A stretch of DNA of 64,000 bases, taken from the NCBI RefSeq assembly GCF_013409995.1, contig NZ_JACCBX010000020.1:43038-107037 (forward strand), read 5' to 3'. Shown piece by piece: positions 60,487 to 64,000 of this stretch (position 1 is its first letter; each line of letters begins with the position of its first letter). A model generated the notes under the pieces. The model searched no databases and was not told where the DNA came from. It saw nothing but the letters and a program-made list of their open reading frames with translations. Position numbers and translations under genes: made by a program. This DNA is from Neobacillus driksii. GTDB lineage: Bacteria > Bacillota > Bacilli > Bacillales > Cytobacillaceae.

Positions 60487-60651
60487 TTTCCACAACTTTA
60501 TTCACAAAGGAAAACTTAATCTTTAAGGTTTATTCACACTTTTCCACATTATCCACAAAAAACGCTCAACTTATCCACATTGTCCACAAATTAAAGGTGA
60601 GTTACCCACATTATTTATGAATGCGCAATTTTTCAAAAAAAGTTATCCACA
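60487..60651 (+). promoter_or_regulatory. DnaA-box cluster
   Basis: Five TTATNCACA boxes on the + strand at 60498-60506, 60530-60538, 60549-60557, 60571-60579 and 60643-60651. Four one-mismatch boxes at 60487-60495, 60540-60548, 60580-60588 and 60602-60610. All face the same way. In B. subtilis a DnaA-box cluster is known beside the same gene (gcp = tsaD). Confidence 0.85.
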
Positions 60652-60786
60652 AAAAAGTGGGTTTTATACTCATTAAGTACGAAGATTTGGGTTAACCAAT
60701 TTATTGTGACCGAACTTTCAACATCAAGGGTCTTTTGGTGCCAATCTGTAAAAAAACCCTTTAAAAATCTTTGCACCTAACAAAAA

Positions 60787-60810
60787 AAGCCCTTCTTATT
60801 CAGAAGGACT
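60787..60810 (-). terminator. tsaD operon terminator
   Basis: Minus-strand GTCCTTCT-GAATA-AGAAGGGC followed by TTTTTTT. Confidence 0.8.
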
Positions 60811-60815
60811 CTAAA

Positions 60816-61838
60816 CTAATTGTATAATTCAATATCCAAACCAGGGTTTGCATTTAGTGAAAGGTCGGCTCGAATACCCTTTTCAAACATGATACTTCCA
60901 GCTGCAGCAATCATCGCTGCGTTATCAGTGCACAAGTTTAATGGCGGAATGACCAAATCAATATCAGATTTAGTTGAAAATGCTTCTTCTAATGCCTTCC
61001 TAAGACCCTTATTAGCTGCCACACCACCAGCTAAAAGCACTTGTTTAACCTTATATTCCTCAGTCGCTTTTACTGTCTTTTTCACCAATACCTCAATGAC
61101 GCTTTGCTGAAAACTTGCAGCAAGGTCCTCGGGTGCGATTATTTCACCACGCTGCTCAGCATTGTGGACAGTATTAATAACCGCTGATTTTAATCCGCTA
61201 AAGCTAAAATCATATGACCCTTCTTCTAGCCAAGCCCTAGGCAAATTGAGTGTATCACTGCCCTCTTGAGCCAGCCTGTCAATGTGTGGTCCACCAGGAT
61301 AAGGCAGTTTTAAGGTTCTCGCCACCTTATCATAGGCTTCACCAGCAGCGTCATCCCTGGTTTCTCCAATGACCTCAAAATGCCCCTGTTCCTTCATATA
61401 GACTAACTCCGTATGGCCTCCAGATACTACTAAGGATAGAAGAGGGAAGGTCAGTTCTTTTACTAACCGGTTGGCGTAAATATGTCCAGCAATATGGTGA
61501 ACAGGAACAAGTGGAATGTTATGGGCAAATGCTAGTGCTTTGGCTGCATTTACACCAATTAACAAGGCTCCCACTAATCCTGGTCCTTCTGTTACCGCGA
61601 TGGCATCCAACTCAGGTAGTGTAAGGTCTGCCTCTTTTAAAGCCTCTTCAATAACAATTGTCATTTGTTCTACATGATGACGGGAGGCAATTTCAGGTAC
61701 GACTCCGCCAAAACGCTTATGACTTTCAATTTGAGAAGCAACAACATTTGCCGCAATCTCTCTGCCATTTTTAATAATGGCTACTGCTGTTTCATCACAG
61801 CTTGTTTCTATTCCCATTATCCACTGATCTTTTTTCAT
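60816..61838 (-). CDS. tsaD: tRNA N6-threonylcarbamoyladenosine transferase TsaD
   Basis: A 340-residue enzyme that transfers the threonylcarbamoyl group to A37 of tRNAs reading ANN codons. GIETSCDETAVA near 9; metal ligands in VPVHHIAGHIYANRL near 107-121; VVSGGHTELVYM near 130; and NPG near the end. Start at 61838 with GGGTGAATAT upstream. It overlaps rimI by four bases. Confidence 0.97.
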   Translation of the reverse strand: MKKDQWIMGIETSCDETAVAIIKNGREIAANVVASQIESHKRFGGVVPEIASRHHVEQMTIVIEEALKEADLTLPELDAIAVTEGPGLVGALLIGVNAAKALAFAHNIPLVPVHHIAGHIYANRLVKELTFPLLSLVVSGGHTELVYMKEQGHFEVIGETRDDAAGEAYDKVARTLKLPYPGGPHIDRLAQEGSDTLNLPRAWLEEGSYDFSFSGLKSAVINTVHNAEQRGEIIAPEDLAASFQQSVIEVLVKKTVKATEEYKVKQVLLAGGVAANKGLRKALEEAFSTKSDIDLVIPPLNLCTDNAAMIAAAGSIMFEKGIRADLSLNANPGLDIELYN

Positions 61839-62284
61839 ATATTCACCCACATCACTAGGGCATCTTCTTGATTATCTGTATAATAATTTTTCCGAATGCC
61901 GCCATTTTGAAATCCTAACTTGCGGTAAAGAGATTGTGCAACATTGTTTGTTACTCGTACTTCAAGCGTCATGCTTCTTGCACCCATATCCTTCGCCACA
62001 GTCATCATCTTACGAAGCAATGCTTCCCCGAGTTTTTTGCCTCGATAGGAAGGTAGGATGGCCAAATTTGTTACATGGGCTTCATCAATCACAACCCACG
62101 CACCAACATAACCAATTATTTTTTCATCTTCTTCCAAAACAATATAAACAGCAAATTTGTTATTATAAATTTCATTATAGAAAGCTTCTCGGCTCCATGG
62201 AGTAGCAAAAGAGGCATGCTCAACCTCTAATATTTGATCGATATCCTCTTCCTTCATATATCGAAAAACAAAAGAATCTACCAT
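61835..62284 (-). CDS. rimI: Ribosomal protein S18-alanine N-acetyltransferase RimI
   Basis: A 149-residue GNAT acetyltransferase. The acetyl-CoA loop is LAILPSYRGKKLGEALLRKM near 77-97, and ARSMTLEVRVTNNVAQSLYR near 103 is the RimI hallmark. It lies in the tsaE-tsaB-rimI-tsaD operon. Confidence 0.93.
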   Translation of the reverse strand: MVDSFVFRYMKEEDIDQILEVEHASFATPWSREAFYNEIYNNKFAVYIVLEEDEKIIGYVGAWVVIDEAHVTNLAILPSYRGKKLGEALLRKMMTVAKDMGARSMTLEVRVTNNVAQSLYRKLGFQNGGIRKNYYTDNQEDALVMWVNI

Positions 62285-62296
62285 ATTTCTTTAATC

Positions 62297-63004
62297 CTAT
62301 CCTTTTAGAATTTTCCCATTTGCCTCTAACCACTTCGCCTCCGCCTCTGCTAAACGGATATAGTTAGGAACAAAGGAATGTATGTCTTCCCCCTGTTTAT
62401 CTTTGCCTAATAACGCCAGCTCCGAAGGACGTGGATTATGCTCCGTAATCGCCGCAAACACTGCCTGAGAGCTTAGTGTTTCTTCTATCACAGCTTGATG
62501 AAGCGGCAGGTCGTTCCCTACAAATAAAATGGGTTTGTTTACTTCCCTTAATGCAACAGCCCAATCGGCAGATAATACTAAGCGGTCCTCTTTAACAGTT
62601 GTAAGCAGCCCACTTTGGTATTCATAGAGCCCTGTATAGACTTGCCCTCTTCTTGCATCAATAAGGGGTGATATATAACCATCAAAGTGTCTCCCAGCAC
62701 CCGCCGCAATAATTTCAATACTAGACACACCAACCAATGGTATCTTTAACGACCAAGCCAAAGTTTTGGCAATGGTAACACCAATTCGAACGCCAGTATA
62801 AGAGCCTGGACCTTTTGCTACCACTACTTTTGTTAATTGTGCTGGGGTTCTCTCACAATCCTTCATTAATGTCTGGATCGCTGGCATAATTCGAACAGAA
62901 TGATTCTTCTTTAAGTTAGTTATATATTCGCCAAGAACTTGATTATCTTCTATAAGCGCAACCCCTAATGGATAATTAGAAGTATCAATCGCTAGTATTG
63001 TCAT
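62297..63004 (-). CDS. tsaB: tRNA modification scaffold protein TsaB
   Basis: A 235-residue actin-like partner of TsaD. AIDTSNYPLGVALIE near 5 and VVAKGPGSYTGVRIGVTIAK near 62-81. It lacks the metal His pair of TsaD, as expected. It overlaps tsaE by 20 bases. Confidence 0.95.
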   Translation of the reverse strand: MTILAIDTSNYPLGVALIEDNQVLGEYITNLKKNHSVRIMPAIQTLMKDCERTPAQLTKVVVAKGPGSYTGVRIGVTIAKTLAWSLKIPLVGVSSIEIIAAGAGRHFDGYISPLIDARRGQVYTGLYEYQSGLLTTVKEDRLVLSADWAVALREVNKPILFVGNDLPLHQAVIEETLSSQAVFAAITEHNPRPSELALLGKDKQGEDIHSFVPNYIRLAEAEAKWLEANGKILKG

Positions 63005-63458
63005 TTAGAAAAATCTCCTTACATAATTGCTCATATCTTTTTCCCTTTGGAACAAATACCATTTTTCTTTTTTCCGAACCCTCGTGATATAAATAGATGG
63101 TTAATAACTCGTTAGGCAGCTGTTCCTCAATCAAATGAGCCCATTCTACAACGGTTACTCCATCACCTTCAAAGTATTCATCGAAACCTAAATCCTCATA
63201 GGAATCGGCAACTCGGTACACATCCATATGATACAAAGGCAGTCTGCCCCTATACTCCTTTATTATGGTAAAGGTCGGACTGTTAACGGTTTTCTTAATA
63301 TCCAGTCCTTTTGCTAACCCTTTTGTAAAGGTGGTTTTACCTGCACCTAGATCTCCTTCCAGACATATGACATCACCTGGCTGCAACAGCTCAGCAAGAT
63401 TAGAAGCCAGCTGGAACGTTTCACTCGGATCTTTTGTATATTTTTCATACTGATTCAT
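62985..63458 (-). CDS. tsaE: tRNA modification ATPase TsaE
   Basis: A 157-residue P-loop ATPase of the threonylcarbamoyl complex. Walker A GDLGAGKTTFTKGLAKGL near 37, NSPTFTIIKEY near 60, HMDVYR near 78 and VVEWAHLIEEQLP near 105. Start at 63458 with AAAGGTGATT upstream; first gene of the operon. Confidence 0.94.
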   Translation of the reverse strand: MNQYEKYTKDPSETFQLASNLAELLQPGDVICLEGDLGAGKTTFTKGLAKGLDIKKTVNSPTFTIIKEYRGRLPLYHMDVYRVADSYEDLGFDEYFEGDGVTVVEWAHLIEEQLPNELLTIYLYHEGSEKRKMVFVPKGKRYEQLCKEIFLNDNTSD

Positions 63459-63519
63459 ATAATCACCTTTTATTCTAACATAGCCTATCACTATCTACAT
63501 TCTACCTTATTTTTGTAAA

Positions 63520-63548
63520 AAAAAACCTTAGGATAGCTCCTAAGGATG
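63520..63548. terminator. Hairpin between the rRNA operon and tsaE
   Basis: AACCTTAGGA-TAGC-TCCTAAGGA with a long A-run on its left. Confidence 0.6.
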
Positions 63549-63599
63549 TCCATTCACTATGTATTTTACCTAACTTTCACTTTTTAAGCAAAAGGGCAT

Positions 63600-63628
63600 A
63601 AAAAAAACGAAACAAGGTTTCGTATTTT
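63600..63628 (-). terminator. Terminator of the rRNA/tRNA operon
   Basis: Minus-strand ACGAAAC...GTTTCGT followed by a run of T, 13 bp past the tRNA-Asp end. Confidence 0.75.
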
Positions 63629-63640
63629 AAAAAATATAGA

Positions 63641-63717
63641 TGGCGGTCTGGACGGGACTCGAACCCGCGACCTCCTGCGTGACAGGCAGGCATTCTAACC
63701 AACTGAACTACCAGACC
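63641..63717 (-). tRNA. tRNA-Asp (GTC)
   Basis: Full cloverleaf; acceptor GGTCTGG/CCAGACC, anticodon loop CTGTCAC between CCTGC/GCAGG stems, T loop GTTCGAGTC, CCA end encoded. Confidence 0.97.
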
Positions 63718-63749
63718 AAGTTTTTCAAGTGTTTGCTTGAAAATCTTAA

Positions 63750-63823
<74 letters not shown>

Positions 63824-63906
63824 ACAATATAAATGAATCTTTTAGTGCACCAATATAGTATATGTTAAAACAAATAATATATCCACACTTTTTTAAAAAT
63901 AGTACA

Positions 63907-64000
<94 letters not shown>

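Larger units (their letters stand above)
60350..60815. other. Intergenic region, tsaD to Gmad2 lipoprotein
   Basis: Apart from the DnaA boxes and the tsaD terminator there is no gene in this 466-bp spacer. Confidence 0.7.

Overview
This window looks like a chromosomal segment from a low-GC Gram-positive spore-former of the family Bacillaceae (Bacillus or Neobacillus type). The right-hand block (53.3-64 kb) has a gene order known from Bacillus subtilis: groEL-groES, ydiL-ydiK, rex, moaC, the ABC-F gene ydiF, then tsaD-rimI-tsaB-tsaE, ending at the distal end of an rRNA operon (5S, tRNA-fMet, tRNA-Asp). A CIRCE operator before groES, TnrA/GlnR boxes before the urea genes, and SigB-like promoters at the stress genes agree with this. 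The species cannot be named from the sequence alone. 

Layout. (1) 1-5.4 kb: the 5' part of a type VII secretion ATPase gene (essC). Upstream of it is a probable effector operon: a WXG-like small partner, a glycine-zipper putative toxin, two tandem near-identical membrane proteins (likely immunity) and an EspG-like protein. (2) 5.7-12.1 kb: a bile acid/sodium symporter-family gene and a sucrose operon (LacI regulator, PTS EIIBC, sucrose-6-phosphate hydrolase, fructokinase) with three copies of a GGAACCGGTTCC-type operator. (3) 12.1-20.6 kb: an acyl-CoA dehydrogenase remnant, a repeat-bearing spacer, two unknown genes, two GsiB/KGG stress proteins, a cytoplasmic alpha-amylase, an SDR, a secreted polysaccharide deacetylase and a YflT/YsnF-like stress protein. 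Several of these have SigB-like promoters. (4) 20.7-30.7 kb: urea uptake (urtABCDE) and urease (ureABCEFGD), both preceded by TnrA/GlnR-type boxes, so probably induced by nitrogen limitation. (5) 30.9-53.3 kb: an accretion zone (see below). (6) 53.3-64 kb: the conserved housekeeping block, with a dense DnaA-box cluster beside tsaD.

The most striking signal is in region 5. The last 17 bases of groEL, including its stop codon and flank, occur three more times as direct repeats at about 30.95, 37.99 and 41.42 kb. Each copy is followed by a conserved stretch of about 150 bp holding two arm-like repeats (GTGTAAYATCTTTAA) spaced 61-62 bp apart. To the left of each core, including the groEL one, lies a decayed 3' end of a tyrosine recombinase gene. 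This is the layout expected if integrative elements inserted one after another at the groEL 3' end and restored its coding end each time. The cargo modules, from left to right, are an oligopeptide ABC transporter (oppABCDF), a pair of secreted proteins (one with a glycoside-hydrolase-like domain), and a catabolic cluster (CdaR-type regulator, glycerate kinase, TRAP transporter, zinc alcohol dehydrogenase, CitE-like lyase, acylating aldehyde dehydrogenase, 2-hydroxyacid dehydrogenase). The urea cluster may be a fourth, older insertion. The catabolic cluster could convert an imported hydroxy-acid to an acyl-CoA, split it to acetyl-CoA plus a small oxo-acid, and feed glycolate or glycerate metabolism; its substrate is not known.
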